A DNA stretch of 64,000 nucleotides, taken from positions 3,348,001-3,412,000 of the forward strand of contig NZ_CP011072.1 in assembly GCF_001190925.1 (NCBI RefSeq), read 5' to 3'. The translations under genes and the position numbers were made by a program. The stretch's first letter is position 1; each line of letters starts with the position of its first letter. Origin of the DNA: Azoarcus sp. CIB (GTDB lineage: Bacteria > Pseudomonadota > Gammaproteobacteria > Burkholderiales > Rhodocyclaceae). The notes beneath the pieces were generated by a model, which saw only the letters and a list, made by a program, of their open reading frames with translations, was not told the DNA's origin and searched no databases. Below are positions 1 through 11,358 of this stretch, piece by piece.

Positions 1-1028
1 CCCATGTGCGAGATACCCGAGTAGGCAAGCATGCGCTTGATGTTCGTCTGGGCGATCGCTGCCAGATTGCCGAGCACGATCGAAAGCACCGAGAGGAACA
101 TCAGCATCGTCTGCCACTGGTCCGCCAGTTCGAACAGACCGTAGACCAGCAGGCGCATCGTGATCGCGAAGGCGGCGAGCTTGGGCGCAGCCGAAATCAT
201 CAGCGTCACGGCCGTCGGTGCGCCCTGATAGACGTCGGGCACCCACATGTGAAACGGGACCACGCCCAGCTTGAATGCGAGTCCGGCGACGATGAACACC
301 AGACCGAACACCAGCACCGTCTTGTTGGCGGCCTGATGGTAGATCGACTGCGCAATGCCCGACAGCTCAAGGCTGCCCGTCGCGCCGTAGATCATCGACA
401 TGCCGTAGAGCAGGAGACCGGAGGCCAGCGCACCGAGCACGAAGTACTTCATCGCTGCCTCGGTCGCACGCGGCGAGTCGCGATCGAAGGCAACCATCCC
501 GTACAGGGACAGAGACATCATCTCGAGGCCCATGTACAGCGACAGCATGTGATTCGCGCTGATCATCACCATCATGCCGAGGCTCATCAGGAGCGACAGC
601 AGGTAATACTCGGGGCGATCCATCTTGCGGTCGGCAAGGTAACCGCGACCGTACAGCAGCGCGATCGCAACCGCCAGCAGCGAAAACACCTTGAGCAGAC
701 CGCCGAGCATGTCGCCGATGAACATGCCGCTGAAAGTCGCAACCACCTCGTTCGCCGCGTAGCCCTCGGCAAGGCTCATCAGTACCTCGGCGAGTCGAAC
801 ACCAAACAGGGGTACCTCGGAGACCACCGCCGCAACGGCCGCGAGGAGGTTGGGACTCACGAGCACGCTGACCAGTGCAGCAAACACCAGCGTAAGTTGA
901 GTGAGCCCGTAAGCGAGATCGCTGGCCACGCGCCGCGCAAAGGTGGAAGCCAACATGATCACCAGCGCCATCACGGCGACGAGAATCTCTGCCGCGGCGG
1001 GGTAAAAGTCGGGAATGACGAAATTCAT
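1..1028 (-). CDS. nuoN: NADH-quinone oxidoreductase subunit N (C-terminus cut by window edge)
   Basis: Antiporter-like membrane subunit of complex I, thought to help pump protons across the inner membrane. The ATG at 1026-1028 opens a frame ([20 protein letters not shown]) that stays open for 342 codons to base 1. The visible part is almost all hydrophobic helices and has the conserved segment [20 protein letters not shown], which carries a lysine important in this family. The last visible residues, [16 protein letters not shown], are also typical of NuoN. About 140-150 C-terminal residues lie outside the window. It is the last gene of the nuo operon, 37 bases after nuoM. Confidence 0.95.
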   Translation of the reverse strand, partial: MNFVIPDFYPAAAEILVAVMALVIMLASTFARRVASDLAYGLTQLTLVFAALVSVLVSPNLLAAVAAVVSEVPLFGVRLAEVLMSLAEGYAANEVVATFSGMFIGDMLGGLLKVFSLLAVAIALLYGRGYLADRKMDRPEYYLLSLLMSLGMMVMISANHMLSLYMGLEMMSLSLYGMVAFDRDSPRATEAAMKYFVLGALASGLLLYGMSMIYGATGSLELSGIAQSIYHQAANKTVLVFGLVFIVAGLAFKLGVVPFHMWVPDVYQGAPTAVTLMISAAPKLAAFAITMRLLVYGLFELADQWQTMLMFLSVLSIVLGNLAAIAQTNIKRMLAYSGISHM

Positions 1029-1065
1029 CTTCTGACCAATCCGAAAAAGTGTCTCGCCCGCTCGC

Positions 1066-2547
1066 TCAGAGCTTGCTCACGGCAACATGCCGCAGGAGTT
1101 CATTAACCGACGCATGCATCACTTCCGTGAACGGGAAGGGATACAAGCCCATCGCCAGCACACACAGCGCAAGTATCCCGAGGAAGGCGAACTCGCGCGC
1201 ACCGATGTCCTCGAGTTCGGCGACGTGGCTATTGCCGACGACGCCGAAGACGACGCGCTTGTACATCCAGAGCGTATAGGCGGCACCAAGGATCAGGGTC
1301 GTCGCGGCAGCGAAGGCAACCCAGAAGTTGAACTGGACCGCACCCAGCACAACCATGAACTCGCCGATGAAGCCGCTGGTACCAGGAAGACCGGCGTTCG
1401 CCATAGCAAACAGCATGAAGAAGGCGGCGAACTTCGGCATCGTCTTAACCACGCCGCCATAGTCGGCGATGTTGCGCGTATGCATCCGGTCGTAAAGCAC
1501 GCCGATGCAAAGGAACATGGCACCCGAAACGAATCCGTGCGAAATCATCTGCACCAGCGCGCCTTCGAGACCCACGGCGTTGAACATGAAGAAACCGAGG
1601 GTCACGAAACCCATGTGCGAAATCGACGAGTACGCCACGAGCTTCTTCATGTCGGTCTGGACCAACGCGACGAAGCCGATATAGATCACGGCAATCAACG
1701 ACAAAGTAATCATCATCGGCGCCATGGCCTGCGATGCGTCAGGCACGATCGGCAGGGAGAACCGCAGGAAACCGTAGGCACCCAGCTTCAGAGCAATCGC
1801 GGCCAGCACCACAGAGCCTCCCGTGGGCGCCTCGACGTGCGCATCCGGTAGCCAGGTATGCACCGGCCACATCGGCACCTTGACCGCAAAGGCGATCAGG
1901 AAGGCCCAGAAGATCAACTGCTGCGCATCCATCGCGAGCGGCAGCTTGTGCCAGTCGAGGATGCTGAAACTGCCGCCCGCCTGCATGAACAGGTACAACA
2001 GGGCGATCAGCATCAGCAGCGAACCGAACAGCGTATAGAGAAAGAACTTGAACGCGGCATAGACCCGGTTCGCACCACCCCAGATACCGATGACCAGGTA
2101 GAGCGGAATCAGCGACGCCTCGAAGAACACATAGAACAGGATGCCATCGAGCGCGGAGAAGATCCCGTTCATCAGCCCCGACATGATCAAGAACGCCGCC
2201 ATGTACTGGGCGACCTTTTCCTGGATCACCTGCCAGCCCGCCATCACGACGATGATCGTGATGAACGCGTTGAGCAGCACGAACAGCACTGAAATACCGT
2301 CCACACCGAGGTGGTAGTTGATGTTGAAGCGCGGAATCCACGGAAGGAACTCGGCGAACTGCATCGAACTGCTGCTTGCGTCGAACTGAGTGAACAGTGG
2401 GATCGTCACCGCGAACCCGACAAGCGCAACCAGCATGGAAAGGGACCGCGCCAGCGGCGCGTTGCGGTCCGAACCGGTTGCTAGCACGAGCAACCCACCC
2501 AGGATCGGTATCCAGATCGCGAGGCTGAGGAATGGCATACCCGTCAT
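1066..2547 (-). CDS. nuoM: NADH-quinone oxidoreductase subunit M
   Basis: A 493-residue antiporter-like proton-pumping subunit of complex I, close to the usual NuoM length. The protein is polytopic. It shows the NuoM-type segment [20 protein letters not shown], with the transmembrane lysine, and the helix that starts [18 protein letters not shown]. The start at 2547 has a GGAAAG-like SD upstream; a second ATG three codons in (2538) has none, so the first is preferred. It lies between nuoL (69-base gap) and nuoN on the same strand. Confidence 0.97.
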   Translation of the reverse strand: MTGMPFLSLAIWIPILGGLLVLATGSDRNAPLARSLSMLVALVGFAVTIPLFTQFDASSSSMQFAEFLPWIPRFNINYHLGVDGISVLFVLLNAFITIIVVMAGWQVIQEKVAQYMAAFLIMSGLMNGIFSALDGILFYVFFEASLIPLYLVIGIWGGANRVYAAFKFFLYTLFGSLLMLIALLYLFMQAGGSFSILDWHKLPLAMDAQQLIFWAFLIAFAVKVPMWPVHTWLPDAHVEAPTGGSVVLAAIALKLGAYGFLRFSLPIVPDASQAMAPMMITLSLIAVIYIGFVALVQTDMKKLVAYSSISHMGFVTLGFFMFNAVGLEGALVQMISHGFVSGAMFLCIGVLYDRMHTRNIADYGGVVKTMPKFAAFFMLFAMANAGLPGTSGFIGEFMVVLGAVQFNFWVAFAAATTLILGAAYTLWMYKRVVFGVVGNSHVAELEDIGAREFAFLGILALCVLAMGLYPFPFTEVMHASVNELLRHVAVSKL

Positions 2548-2616
2548 CGTTACTTTCCGTTCAGTGCGCCGAAAACTGACGCGTGTTTATCGTTATTCAC
2601 AGACCGACCTTTCGGT

Positions 2617-4638
2617 TCAAACCAGGTTGAACCAGAAGGTGAGGAGAATGAAGACCCCGATGATCATTGCGAAAGCGTACTGGTACAGGTGGCCCGTCTG
2701 GAACAGACGGCTGATCTGCGCGACCCAGCCCACCAGCCTAGCCGTTCCGTTGATTGCCACGCCGTCGATGATGGCCTGATCGCCGGCCTTCCAGAGCCCC
2801 TTGCCGATCAGCCGCGAACCGCCCGCAAACACGATCTCGTTGAAGCGATCGAAGAAGTACTTGTTTTCGAGCAGCGCATGCACCGGGCGGAACGTACGCT
2901 GGATCGCCGCCGGGATGTCGGGACGAACCAGATAGAAGAACCACGCCAGCACCACTCCACCCATCGCCAGCCAGAACGGCGCGGTCTGCAGCCCATGAAG
3001 AGCCATCGCGACCGGACCGTGGAATTGGGCTGCCAGTTCCGACAGACCGACGTGGTTGCTGCCGACGTGGATCACGCCCTTGAACCAGTCACCGAAGAGC
3101 ATCGGCTCGATAGTGAAGAAACCGATAACCACGGACGGCACCGCGAGCAGCACCAGCGGTAGCGTCACCACCCACGGCGACTCGTGCGGCTTCTGTCCGG
3201 GGGCGAGACCGTGATGGTGATCAGCCGACACCTCTTCGTCGTCGTGGTCACCCTCGTGATCATGATGACCGTGGTTGTTCCCGAACCGTTCTTTCCCGTG
3301 GAACACGAGGAAGTACATACGGAACGAGTAGAACGCCGTCACGAATACACCCGCCAGCACGCAGAACAATGCATAGCCAGCGCCCGGGATCGTCGACGCG
3401 TGCACCGCTTCGATGATCGAATCCTTCGAGTAGAAACCCGCGAAGAATGGGAAGCCGATCAGCGCCAGCGAACCGAGCAGCGAGGTGATCCACGTGATCG
3501 GCATGTACTTCCACAGGCCACCCATGTTGCGCATGTCCTGATCGTGATGCATGCCGATGATCACCGAACCGGCACCGAGGAACAGCAGCGCCTTGAAAAA
3601 CGCATGCGTCATCAGGTGGAACACGGCCGCCGAGTATGCCGACACGCCCAATGCGACGGTCATGTAGCCGAGCTGCGACAGGGTCGAATACGCGACAACG
3701 CGCTTGACGTCGTTCTGCACGATGCCGAGAAAGCCCATGAAGAGGGCCGTCGTTGCGCCGATGACGAGAACGAAGGACAAGGCCACGTCGGACAGTTCGA
3801 ACAGCGGCGACATGCGCGCCACCATGAAAATGCCGGCCGTCACCATCGTCGCGGCGTGAATCAGCGCCGAGATCGGCGTCGGACCTTCCATCGAGTCAGG
3901 CAGCCACACATGCAGCGGAACCTGCGCCGACTTGCCCATCGCACCGATGAACAGACAGATGCAGATCGCAGTGATCAGCGGCCAGCCGGTACCGGCCATG
4001 TCCTGCGCGGCGAGCTCGCTCCCCTTCGCAAACACCTCCGCGTAGTCGAGGCTGCCAGCGTACGCTGCGATCAGGCCGATCCCCAGAAGGAAGCCGAAGT
4101 CGCCGACACGGTTGACGAGGAAGGCCTTGAGGTTCGCGTAGATCGCGGTCGGCCGCTCGTACCAGAAGCCGATCAGCAGATACGACACCAGGCCCACAGC
4201 TTCCCAACCGAAGAACAGCTGGAGGAAGTTGTTCGACATCACCAGCATCAGCATCGAGAAGGTGAACAGCGAGATGTAGCTGAAGAAGCGCTGGTAGCCG
4301 GGATCGTCATGCATGTAGCCGATGGTGTAGATATGCACCATCAGCGACACGAACGTGACCACGAGCATCATCATGACCGTGAGCGGATCGATCAAAAATC
4401 CGACTTCAAAGGTGAGGTTTCCGCTCTTCATCCACGTGTACAACGTGCCGTTGAACGTGTTGCCTGCCTGAACATCCTGGAAGATCACCACCGAGGCGGC
4501 CAACGCAACCGCAACGCCGAGGATCGTCACGATATGCGCGCCGGCACGACCGATGGCCTTGCCGAACAGACCCGCCAGAATCGCCCCAGCGAGAGGCGCA
4601 AGCGGTACCAGGAGATAGAGCTTTTGCATGTCCGTCAT
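2617..4638 (-). CDS. nuoL: NADH-quinone oxidoreductase subunit L
   Basis: A 673-residue distal antiporter-like subunit of complex I, of normal length; the family carries a long lateral helix at the C-terminus. Visible family segments include MGKSAQVPLHVWLPDSMEGP with its essential lysine, and QNDVKRVVAYSTLSQLGYM. A histidine/aspartate-rich cytoplasmic stretch (HGHHDHEGDHDDEEVSADHH) around residues 455-475 lies between helices and is common in betaproteobacterial NuoL. The SD (AAGGAAG) overlaps the nuoK stop region 12 bases upstream, which suggests coupled translation. Confidence 0.97.
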   Translation of the reverse strand: MTDMQKLYLLVPLAPLAGAILAGLFGKAIGRAGAHIVTILGVAVALAASVVIFQDVQAGNTFNGTLYTWMKSGNLTFEVGFLIDPLTVMMMLVVTFVSLMVHIYTIGYMHDDPGYQRFFSYISLFTFSMLMLVMSNNFLQLFFGWEAVGLVSYLLIGFWYERPTAIYANLKAFLVNRVGDFGFLLGIGLIAAYAGSLDYAEVFAKGSELAAQDMAGTGWPLITAICICLFIGAMGKSAQVPLHVWLPDSMEGPTPISALIHAATMVTAGIFMVARMSPLFELSDVALSFVLVIGATTALFMGFLGIVQNDVKRVVAYSTLSQLGYMTVALGVSAYSAAVFHLMTHAFFKALLFLGAGSVIIGMHHDQDMRNMGGLWKYMPITWITSLLGSLALIGFPFFAGFYSKDSIIEAVHASTIPGAGYALFCVLAGVFVTAFYSFRMYFLVFHGKERFGNNHGHHDHEGDHDDEEVSADHHHGLAPGQKPHESPWVVTLPLVLLAVPSVVIGFFTIEPMLFGDWFKGVIHVGSNHVGLSELAAQFHGPVAMALHGLQTAPFWLAMGGVVLAWFFYLVRPDIPAAIQRTFRPVHALLENKYFFDRFNEIVFAGGSRLIGKGLWKAGDQAIIDGVAINGTARLVGWVAQISRLFQTGHLYQYAFAMIIGVFILLTFWFNLV

Positions 4639-4650
4639 CGAGCCGCTTCC

Positions 4651-4956
4651 TTAACCCTTGAGGCTGTCCAGATCATCAACGTGAATCGTCCGCAGGTTGC
4701 GGAACAGCACGACCAAAATCGCGAGACCGATCGCAGACTCCGCCGCGGCCACGGTGAGGATGAAGAAAACAAAAATCTGTCCGGCCAGGTCGCCCAGATA
4801 GTGCGAGAAGGCGACGAAGTTCAGATTGACCGCGAGCAGCATCAGCTCGATCGCCATCAGCAGCACGATCAGGTTCTTCCGGTTCAGGAAGATCCCGACC
4901 ACGCTGATCGCGAACAGGATCGCGCCCAGAATCAGATAGTGGGAAAGCGAAAGCAT
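4651..4956 (-). CDS. nuoK: NADH-quinone oxidoreductase subunit K
   Basis: A 101-residue, three-helix membrane subunit of complex I (MrpC-like), of standard length. It opens [20 protein letters not shown] and contains [20 protein letters not shown], with the two conserved membrane glutamates (E in MAIE and in AAAESAIG) used in proton translocation. It lies between nuoJ (46-base gap) and nuoL. Confidence 0.97.
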   Translation of the reverse strand: MLSLSHYLILGAILFAISVVGIFLNRKNLIVLLMAIELMLLAVNLNFVAFSHYLGDLAGQIFVFFILTVAAAESAIGLAILVVLFRNLRTIHVDDLDSLKG

Positions 4957-5002
4957 CTATAACCCCTTGATTGCACCAGTTCCCGCGAAACTGCCGCAGT
5001 TC

Positions 5003-5605
5003 TTATTCTTTCTCGGCGGGCATCGAAACGAGTTCGACGCGATCACCACGCTTGACGGCCACCTGATCCGACGGATGCACCTGACGCAGCCCCTTGCGCT
5101 TGCGCAGGGTCAGCGACACGGCAACGACCATCGCCACCAGCAACAGCAGCGAGGCAAGTTCGAACGGATAGACGTAATCGGTATACAGGAGACGCCCCAG
5201 TTCGCGCGTATTGCTGTAACCGGCCTGCGTTGCAGGCGGCTCTGGCATCGCCTCGAGACCGAAGTACCGGCCCCCAAGCACCAACGCCATTTCGATGGCC
5301 AGCAGGATTCCGATCAGCGCGCCAACCGGCAGGTAGCTCCAGAAGCCCTCGCGCAGCCGATCGAGGTTGATGTCAAGCATCATCACGACGAACAGGAAGA
5401 GCACCATGACCGCCCCGACGTACACCATGACAAGCACGATCGCGAGGAACTCCGCGGCCAGAAGCAGCCAGATGCCGCCGGCGGTTACGAAGGAAAGCAC
5501 GAGGAACAGTGCGGCATGCACCGGGTTCCGTGACGTAATCACCCGAAGCGCGGCGAACACCATGATCGCCGACAGGATGTAGAAAACGAGGGTCTTGAAA
5601 TCCAT
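5003..5605 (-). CDS. nuoJ: NADH-quinone oxidoreductase subunit J
   Basis: A 200-residue membrane subunit of complex I. It has five predicted hydrophobic helices and the conserved segment VYVGAVMVLFLFVVMMLDIN, which holds the pi-bulge helix region of NuoJ. The C-terminal tail is polar and charged (RKRKGLRQVHPSDQVAVKRG), as in other betaproteobacteria. It follows nuoI by 30 bases in the same operon. Confidence 0.96.
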   Translation of the reverse strand: MDFKTLVFYILSAIMVFAALRVITSRNPVHAALFLVLSFVTAGGIWLLLAAEFLAIVLVMVYVGAVMVLFLFVVMMLDINLDRLREGFWSYLPVGALIGILLAIEMALVLGGRYFGLEAMPEPPATQAGYSNTRELGRLLYTDYVYPFELASLLLLVAMVVAVSLTLRKRKGLRQVHPSDQVAVKRGDRVELVSMPAEKE

Positions 5606-5635
5606 GTCCTTTGCGGCGCCCGCAGGCGCCCTCCC

Positions 5636-6121
5636 TTAGCGGTACTTCGAGTCTGCTTCGCGGTCGGCAGCGATCTGGGCTTCATGCCGGTCGCCGACGG
5701 CGAGCAGCATCTGCTTCGTGTAATACAGATCGCCCCGCTGCTCACCGTGGTACTCGAGCACGCGCGTCTCGACGATCGCATCCACCGGACAAGCCTCTTC
5801 GCAGAACCCACAGAAGATGCACTTCGTCAGATCGATGTCGTACCGGGTCGTACGACGCGAACCGTCGTCGCGCTGATCGGACTCGATGGTGATCGCCATT
5901 GCTGGGCAGATCGCCTCGCACAGCTTGCAGGCGATGCAGCGCTCCTCACCGTTGGGATAGCGTCGCAGAGCATGCAGACCACGAAAACGCGGGCTTTGCG
6001 GAGTCTTCTCCTCCGGAAACTGTATCGTGATCTTGCGCGCGAACAGGTGACGCCCCGTAAGCGCCAAGCCCTTGATCAGTTCCGTTAGGAACAGGCTACC
6101 GATGTAATCCTTGGCACCCAT
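5636..6121 (-). CDS. nuoI: NADH-quinone oxidoreductase subunit I, two 4Fe-4S clusters
   Basis: A 161-residue peripheral-arm ferredoxin subunit that carries clusters N6a and N6b and passes electrons toward the quinone site. Two complete motifs are visible: [16 protein letters not shown] at about residues 60-75 and [16 protein letters not shown] at about residues 100-115. The N-terminal region is amphipathic, as expected for membrane contact with NuoH. It starts 10 bases after the nuoH stop. Confidence 0.97.
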   Translation of the reverse strand: MGAKDYIGSLFLTELIKGLALTGRHLFARKITIQFPEEKTPQSPRFRGLHALRRYPNGEERCIACKLCEAICPAMAITIESDQRDDGSRRTTRYDIDLTKCIFCGFCEEACPVDAIVETRVLEYHGEQRGDLYYTKQMLLAVGDRHEAQIAADREADSKYR

Positions 6122-6131
6122 CTTTAGCCTC

Positions 6132-7181
6132 TCACTTCCAGATAGACAGCGGCGACATCATCCACACCGCCACCACAATCACCCAGACCAGGGTGATCGG
6201 AATAAACACCTTCCAACCCAACCGCATGATGTGGTCGTAGCGGAAGCGCGGGAATGTCGCACGTACCCACAGGAACACGAACAGGAAGAACGCGGTCTTC
6301 AGTGCCAGCCAGTGGAAACCGTCTGGAATCGCGCCGATCGGCGAAAGCCAGCCGCCCATGAAGAGCACCGCCGTCATCACCGACACGAGGAACATGTTCG
6401 CGTATTCGGCCAGGAAGAACAGCGCGAAGGCCATCCCGGAGTACTCGACCATATGCCCGGCAACCACTTCCGACTCACCCTCGACCACGTCGAACGGCGC
6501 ACGGTTGGTTTCCGCAATTCCCGAAATCAGGAAAACAATGAACATCGGCAGAAGCGGGAGCCAGTTCCAGGACAGGAAAGACAACCCCATGTCATGGAAT
6601 CTTCCTTGGCCCTGCGAATGCACGATGTCACTCAGGTTTAGGCTCGACGAGATCAGCAGCACACAGATCAGAGCGAAACCCATCGCCACTTCGTACGACA
6701 CCATCTGGGCCGCCGCCCGCATGGAACCGAGGAACGGGTATTTCGAGTTCGATGCCCAGCCGGCGATGATGACGCCATACACTTCCATCGACGTGATCGC
6801 CAGCAGCAGCAACAGGCCGGCGTTCACGTTTGCGAGCACCATCCCCTCACTGAAGGGCACCACCGACCAGGCTGCCAGAGACGGGGCGATCGCGAGAATC
6901 GGCCCGAGGATGAAAAGCCCCTTGCTCGCACCCGACGGAATGATGATCTCCTTGAAGAGGAGTTTCATACCATCGGCAATCGGCTGCAGCAGCCCCTTCG
7001 GCCCGACACGGTTCGGGCCGATGCGGACCTGCATGTAGCCGATGACCTTGCGTTCCGCGAGCGTCAGATAGGCCACGCCGATCATGAGCGGCGCGATGAT
7101 CGCTACGATCTTCGCGAGCGTCCAGACGGCAGGCCACGCGGGCCCGAAGAACTGCGACACGGGTTCCAGCAACGCTTCCAT
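6132..7181 (-). CDS. nuoH: NADH-quinone oxidoreductase subunit H
   Basis: A 349-residue membrane subunit that forms much of the quinone-binding chamber of complex I. Family segments include [20 protein letters not shown] near the N-terminus and the acidic loop [20 protein letters not shown]. The ATG at 7179-7181 ([11 protein letters not shown]) is chosen over a longer in-frame extension because it overlaps the nuoG stop as TGATG and matches the family N-terminus. Expression is probably coupled to nuoG. Confidence 0.96.
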   Translation of the reverse strand: MEALLEPVSQFFGPAWPAVWTLAKIVAIIAPLMIGVAYLTLAERKVIGYMQVRIGPNRVGPKGLLQPIADGMKLLFKEIIIPSGASKGLFILGPILAIAPSLAAWSVVPFSEGMVLANVNAGLLLLLAITSMEVYGVIIAGWASNSKYPFLGSMRAAAQMVSYEVAMGFALICVLLISSSLNLSDIVHSQGQGRFHDMGLSFLSWNWLPLLPMFIVFLISGIAETNRAPFDVVEGESEVVAGHMVEYSGMAFALFFLAEYANMFLVSVMTAVLFMGGWLSPIGAIPDGFHWLALKTAFFLFVFLWVRATFPRFRYDHIMRLGWKVFIPITLVWVIVVAVWMMSPLSIWK

Positions 7182-9520
7182 CAGACACGCTCCACGCTGA
7201 TCTCGCCGCACATTGCGCCGAGGGCGGCGGTTGCCGCATTGGCCGCAGCAACACGCACGCAGTTCGCCGCGATCGAATCGTCCGCGACGATCAGGACCTC
7301 GGCCGCCCCCTGCCCCTGCTTCAGGCGCACGCCCGCGCCCGATTCAACGCCGATCGCGGCAAGGGTCGCCGCACTTGCGCGCGCCACTGGAGCCCTCGCG
7401 TCGCGCGTCTTCTGCAGCGACGTGGCGCGTCGCACCAGCGGATCGGCAGCGTAGATCGGCACATCGCTGACCCGTTCGAATCCGGCGCTAGCCTGTCCGG
7501 CGAACGTGAACTCGAGGCCATACAGACGATTACCGAGATCTGGACGGTTGCCATCTGCGAGCGCCTCCGCAGCGACAGCCTCCGAATCGTTCTGATCGAA
7601 GCCTTCGAACTCGAGGAGATTTCCTAGAACCCGCAGAACCTTCCAGCCGGGACGGGTATCGCCGAGGGGACGAGCGACTGCATTGAAGTTCTGCGCACGC
7701 CCTTCGCAGTTCACGAAGGTGCCCGAGGTCTCTGTGAACGGAGCGATCGGCAGCAGCACATCCGCTGCAGCAAGCAGGGACGGCGACTTGAAGGCCGATA
7801 GTGCGATCACCAACGGCGCAGTTTCCAGTACGGACTGCGCCAAAGCCGGGTTCGCAAAATCCATGTCCGGTTCGGCATTCAGCAGGAGATAGGCCTTGCG
7901 GGGTTGCTCCAGCATCTGCCGCGCATTGAGGCCACCAACCAGGGGCACTGCCTTGGCAAGATAACCGCCGACACTGTTGGCTGCCTCGCCGATCACCCCG
8001 AAAACACCTTCGGTCAGGCGCGCAATTTCCTCAGCGAGTTGCTGAATCTCGCAAGCATATTCGCTCTGCACCGCAAGGTTGCCGAGCCAGACAGCGACCT
8101 TGCGGCCGGATGCGAGACTCTGGGCGATCGCACGCGCCTCATCGGACACGGCGGAGGGCATGACCGCGGAAAGATGCTCGGCGACCTTTGCACCCTTCTC
8201 GGCCGCGAGAGCGGCAACCACCTGCAGGAGCACAGGGACGATAGCGGACGGGGCGGCCAGCACGCGGTTTTTCACCGGCAACAGCCACTCCTCGGCGCTC
8301 GCATTGATTGCACTGACATGCAGACCGCGCTTGGCCGCCTGCCGCACGCGCTGGGCGAGCAGCGGCGTATCCTTGCGCAGGAAGCTGCCGATCACTAGCA
8401 GGCGGTTGAGGCCGCCCACATCGTTGATGGGCATGCCCAGCCACGGTGCACCTTCGCGGAACCCGTCAGCGCGGAAATCGCTCTGACGCAGGCGGAAATC
8501 GACGCTGTCGGAACCGATGGCACGAGTGAGCTTCTGCAGAAGATACAGCTCTTCGACCGTTGCATGCGGCGAAGCCAGCGCGCCGATGGAATCCGGACCG
8601 TTCTGCTTGGCCGTCTTGCGCAGCCCGTTCGCCGCGAATTCAAGGGCCGTCTGCCAGTCCGCTTCCTTCCACACACCGTCCTGCTTGAGCATCGGGACGG
8701 TGAGACGATCTTCGCCGTTGAGACCTTCATACGAGAAACGGTCCTTGTCGGACAACCAGCACTCGTTGATGTCCTCGTTTTCGAACGGCAGCACGCGCTT
8801 GACCACATCGTGCTTCACCTGAACGATCAGGTTGGAGCCGAGCGAATCGTGCGGGCTCACCGAACGGCGACGCGCCAGCTCCCAGGTACGGGCCGAGAAG
8901 CGGAACGGCTTCGAGGTCAGCGCACCGACGGGGCAGAGATCGATGATGTTGCCGGACAACTCCGAGTCCACCGTCTTTTCGACGAACGGCATGATTTCGG
9001 CATGTTCGCCGCGGAATGCCTGGCCCAGTTCCATCTGCCCTGCGATTTCCGTCGTGAATCGCACGCAGCGCGTGCAGTTGATGCAGCGCGTCATATCGGT
9101 CGAAACGAGCGGACCGAGGTTCTTGTTCAGAACGACGCGCTTCTCTTCCTCGTAACGCGACTGGCTGCCGCCGTAGCCGACAGCCAGATCCTGCAACTGG
9201 CACTCGCCACCCTGGTCGCAGATCGGGCAATCCAGCGGGTGGTTGATGAGCAGAAACTCCATGACGCCCTTCTGGGCCTTCACCGCCTGCTCCGAACGTG
9301 TCCATACCTTCATCCCGTTCGTCACCGGAGTGGCGCACGCGGGAAGCGGCTTGGGTGCCTTCTCGACCTGCACGAGGCACATGCGGCAGCTCGCCGCGAT
9401 CGAGAGCTTCTTGTGGTAACAGAAGTGCGGAACGAAAGCACCGGCCTTGGTGGCAGCATCCATGATGGTGCTGCCATCCTCGACCGTCACCTGCTTGCCG
9501 TCGATTTCAATCTCTAGCAT
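7181..9520 (-). CDS. nuoG: NADH-quinone oxidoreductase subunit G
   Basis: A 779-residue large peripheral-arm subunit, shorter than the E. coli form (about 908) but usual for betaproteobacteria. The N-terminal 2Fe-2S ligands lie in a CYHKKL...SCRMC region, followed by [18 protein letters not shown] and [10 protein letters not shown], which hold the further cluster ligands. The rest is molybdopterin-oxidoreductase-like. A GTG at 9521-9523 adds one codon, but the ATG at 9518-9520 overlaps the nuoF stop as TGATG and is preferred. Confidence 0.96.
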   Translation of the reverse strand: MLEIEIDGKQVTVEDGSTIMDAATKAGAFVPHFCYHKKLSIAASCRMCLVQVEKAPKPLPACATPVTNGMKVWTRSEQAVKAQKGVMEFLLINHPLDCPICDQGGECQLQDLAVGYGGSQSRYEEEKRVVLNKNLGPLVSTDMTRCINCTRCVRFTTEIAGQMELGQAFRGEHAEIMPFVEKTVDSELSGNIIDLCPVGALTSKPFRFSARTWELARRRSVSPHDSLGSNLIVQVKHDVVKRVLPFENEDINECWLSDKDRFSYEGLNGEDRLTVPMLKQDGVWKEADWQTALEFAANGLRKTAKQNGPDSIGALASPHATVEELYLLQKLTRAIGSDSVDFRLRQSDFRADGFREGAPWLGMPINDVGGLNRLLVIGSFLRKDTPLLAQRVRQAAKRGLHVSAINASAEEWLLPVKNRVLAAPSAIVPVLLQVVAALAAEKGAKVAEHLSAVMPSAVSDEARAIAQSLASGRKVAVWLGNLAVQSEYACEIQQLAEEIARLTEGVFGVIGEAANSVGGYLAKAVPLVGGLNARQMLEQPRKAYLLLNAEPDMDFANPALAQSVLETAPLVIALSAFKSPSLLAAADVLLPIAPFTETSGTFVNCEGRAQNFNAVARPLGDTRPGWKVLRVLGNLLEFEGFDQNDSEAVAAEALADGNRPDLGNRLYGLEFTFAGQASAGFERVSDVPIYAADPLVRRATSLQKTRDARAPVARASAATLAAIGVESGAGVRLKQGQGAAEVLIVADDSIAANCVRVAAANAATAALGAMCGEISVERV

Positions 9521-10833
9521 CACGGTCTCACGTAGATTTGGCTGCCTTCATACTGGACTTCAGGCGGCACTAGACATTTCTTGTTTTCAATGTGGTACTC
9601 GAATTCGGAACCGAAGTGCTTGATGAAGCTCTGCACCGGCATCGACGCGGCATCACCGAGGGCGCAGATCGTGCGGCCCATGATGTTGCCGGTTACCGAA
9701 TTGAGAAGGTCGAGGTCGTCCTTCCGCCCGAGTCCGTTTTCGATGCGATGGACGACGCGGTAAAGCCAGCCCGTACCTTCCCGGCACGGGGTGCACTGGC
9801 CGCAGGACTCCTCGAAGTAGAAGTACGACAGACGCTCGAGCGCCTTGACCATGCACGTCGTTTCATCCATCACGATGACGGCGCCAGAACCGAGCATCGA
9901 CCCCGCTTTCGAGATCGAGTCATAGTCCATCGTGCAGTCCATCATCACGTTGCCCGGAAGGACAGGCGCCGACGAACCGCCGGGGATCACCGCCTTGAGC
10001 TTGCGCCCGCCGCGCATCCCACCCGCCATCTCGAGCAGCTCGGCGAACGGCGTACCCATGGCAATTTCGTAATTGCCGGGACGGCTCACATGACCGGATA
10101 CCGAGAACAGCTTCGTGCCGCCGTTGTTCGGTTTGCCCAGGTTGAGGAAGGCTTCTCCGCCCATGTTGATGATGAACGGAACGGACGCGAAAGTTTCCGT
10201 GTTGTTGATCGTCGTCGGCTTTCCGTACAGGCCGTAGCTGGCAGGGAAAGGCGGCTTGAAGCGCGGCTGGCCCTTCTTGCCTTCGATCGACTCGAGCAGT
10301 GCGGTTTCCTCACCGCAGATATACGCGCCGTAGCCGTGATGGGCGAACAGCTCGAATGAGAAATCGGAACCGAGAATGTTCTGCCCGAGCAGGCCCGCCG
10401 CACGTGCCTCGGCAAGCGCTGCTTCGAAGCGCTCGTAGACCTCGAAGATCTCGCCGTGAATGTAGTTGTAGCCACGCTCGCAACCCATCGCATACGCAGC
10501 GATGGTCATCCCTTCGATGACCGTGTGCGGGTTGTAGCGCAGGATGTCACGATCCTTGAAGGTACCCGGCTCGCCTTCGTCCGAGTTGCACGCCAGATAC
10601 TTTGCCCCAGGGAAGGAACGGGGCATGAAGCTCCACTTCAACCCGGTCGGGAAACCTGCGCCACCACGACCACGCAGGGAGGAGGCCTTCAGTTCCGCGA
10701 TGATCGTCTCAGGCGGGATTTTTTCGCTGATGATCTTGCGCAGCGCGGAATAACCACCGCGTGCAACATAGTCCTGCAGCCCCCAGGTACGATCGCCGTC
10801 GACGCCGGCGAGAATCAGTCCGCTTGCGCTCAT
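9520..10833 (-). CDS. nuoF: NADH-quinone oxidoreductase subunit F (NADH/FMN-binding)
   Basis: A 437-residue subunit that oxidises NADH, passes hydride to FMN and holds cluster N3. The nucleotide motif [13 protein letters not shown] lies near residues 57-69. The C-terminal ligands [10 protein letters not shown], followed by a later cysteine, bind the 4Fe-4S cluster. The start at 10833 ([10 protein letters not shown]) is chosen because it overlaps the nuoE stop as ATGA and fits the family; a 19-codon extension upstream looks non-native. Confidence 0.97.
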   Translation of the reverse strand: MSASGLILAGVDGDRTWGLQDYVARGGYSALRKIISEKIPPETIIAELKASSLRGRGGAGFPTGLKWSFMPRSFPGAKYLACNSDEGEPGTFKDRDILRYNPHTVIEGMTIAAYAMGCERGYNYIHGEIFEVYERFEAALAEARAAGLLGQNILGSDFSFELFAHHGYGAYICGEETALLESIEGKKGQPRFKPPFPASYGLYGKPTTINNTETFASVPFIINMGGEAFLNLGKPNNGGTKLFSVSGHVSRPGNYEIAMGTPFAELLEMAGGMRGGRKLKAVIPGGSSAPVLPGNVMMDCTMDYDSISKAGSMLGSGAVIVMDETTCMVKALERLSYFYFEESCGQCTPCREGTGWLYRVVHRIENGLGRKDDLDLLNSVTGNIMGRTICALGDAASMPVQSFIKHFGSEFEYHIENKKCLVPPEVQYEGSQIYVRP

Positions 10834-11309
10834 TTGTCTTCCAGCTCCGCGAGGATCTGATCGATCTTTTCCTTCGTCATCCAGCTGCACATGTGATGAT
10901 TATTGACCAGCAGCACGGGGGCATCGCCGCAAGCACCCATGCACTCACCTTCCTTCAGCGTGAACTTCCCGTCGGGGGTCGTTTCGTTGAAGTCGATGCC
11001 GAGCTTTTCCTTAAGATAGTCGGCCGCATGGACACCACCGGATAGCGCACAGGGGAGATTCGTGCACACGGTGATCTTGTGACGCCCCACCGGCTCGAGG
11101 TCATACATGTTGTAGAAGCTCGCCACCTCATAGGCCGCAATAGCGGGCATGCCGAGATAGCTGGCAACGAACTCGATGACTTCCTTCGGCAGCCAGCCCT
11201 TTTCGACCTGCGCGATGCGCAGCGCCGACATCGCGGCCGACTGCTTCTGCTCGGGTGGATATTTCGCGATCTCGCGATCGATCTGTTGTAGCGATTCTTG
11301 ACTCAGCAT
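10830..11309 (-). CDS. nuoE: NADH-quinone oxidoreductase subunit E (2Fe-2S)
   Basis: A 159-residue thioredoxin-like subunit that holds cluster N1a next to NuoF. The ligand pattern is visible as [10 protein letters not shown] and, later, [16 protein letters not shown]. The chosen start ([20 protein letters not shown]) matches the family N-terminus; 37 in-frame codons upstream have no resemblance and overlap the end of nuoD. The stop overlaps the nuoF start as ATGA. Confidence 0.96.
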   Translation of the reverse strand: MLSQESLQQIDREIAKYPPEQKQSAAMSALRIAQVEKGWLPKEVIEFVASYLGMPAIAAYEVASFYNMYDLEPVGRHKITVCTNLPCALSGGVHAADYLKEKLGIDFNETTPDGKFTLKEGECMGACGDAPVLLVNNHHMCSWMTKEKIDQILAELEDK

Positions 11310-11358
11310 TTCGTACTCGTCTTCCCGGGTTGCCTGCCGACGTTTCAAGACCAAGCGT

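Noticed and set aside
3184-4962. A 592-codon open frame on the plus strand, antisense to nuoL/nuoK
   Set aside because: Its translation is Arg/Glu/His-rich with no family resemblance; the opposite strand encodes clear NuoL and NuoK. Long antisense frames are common at this GC content.
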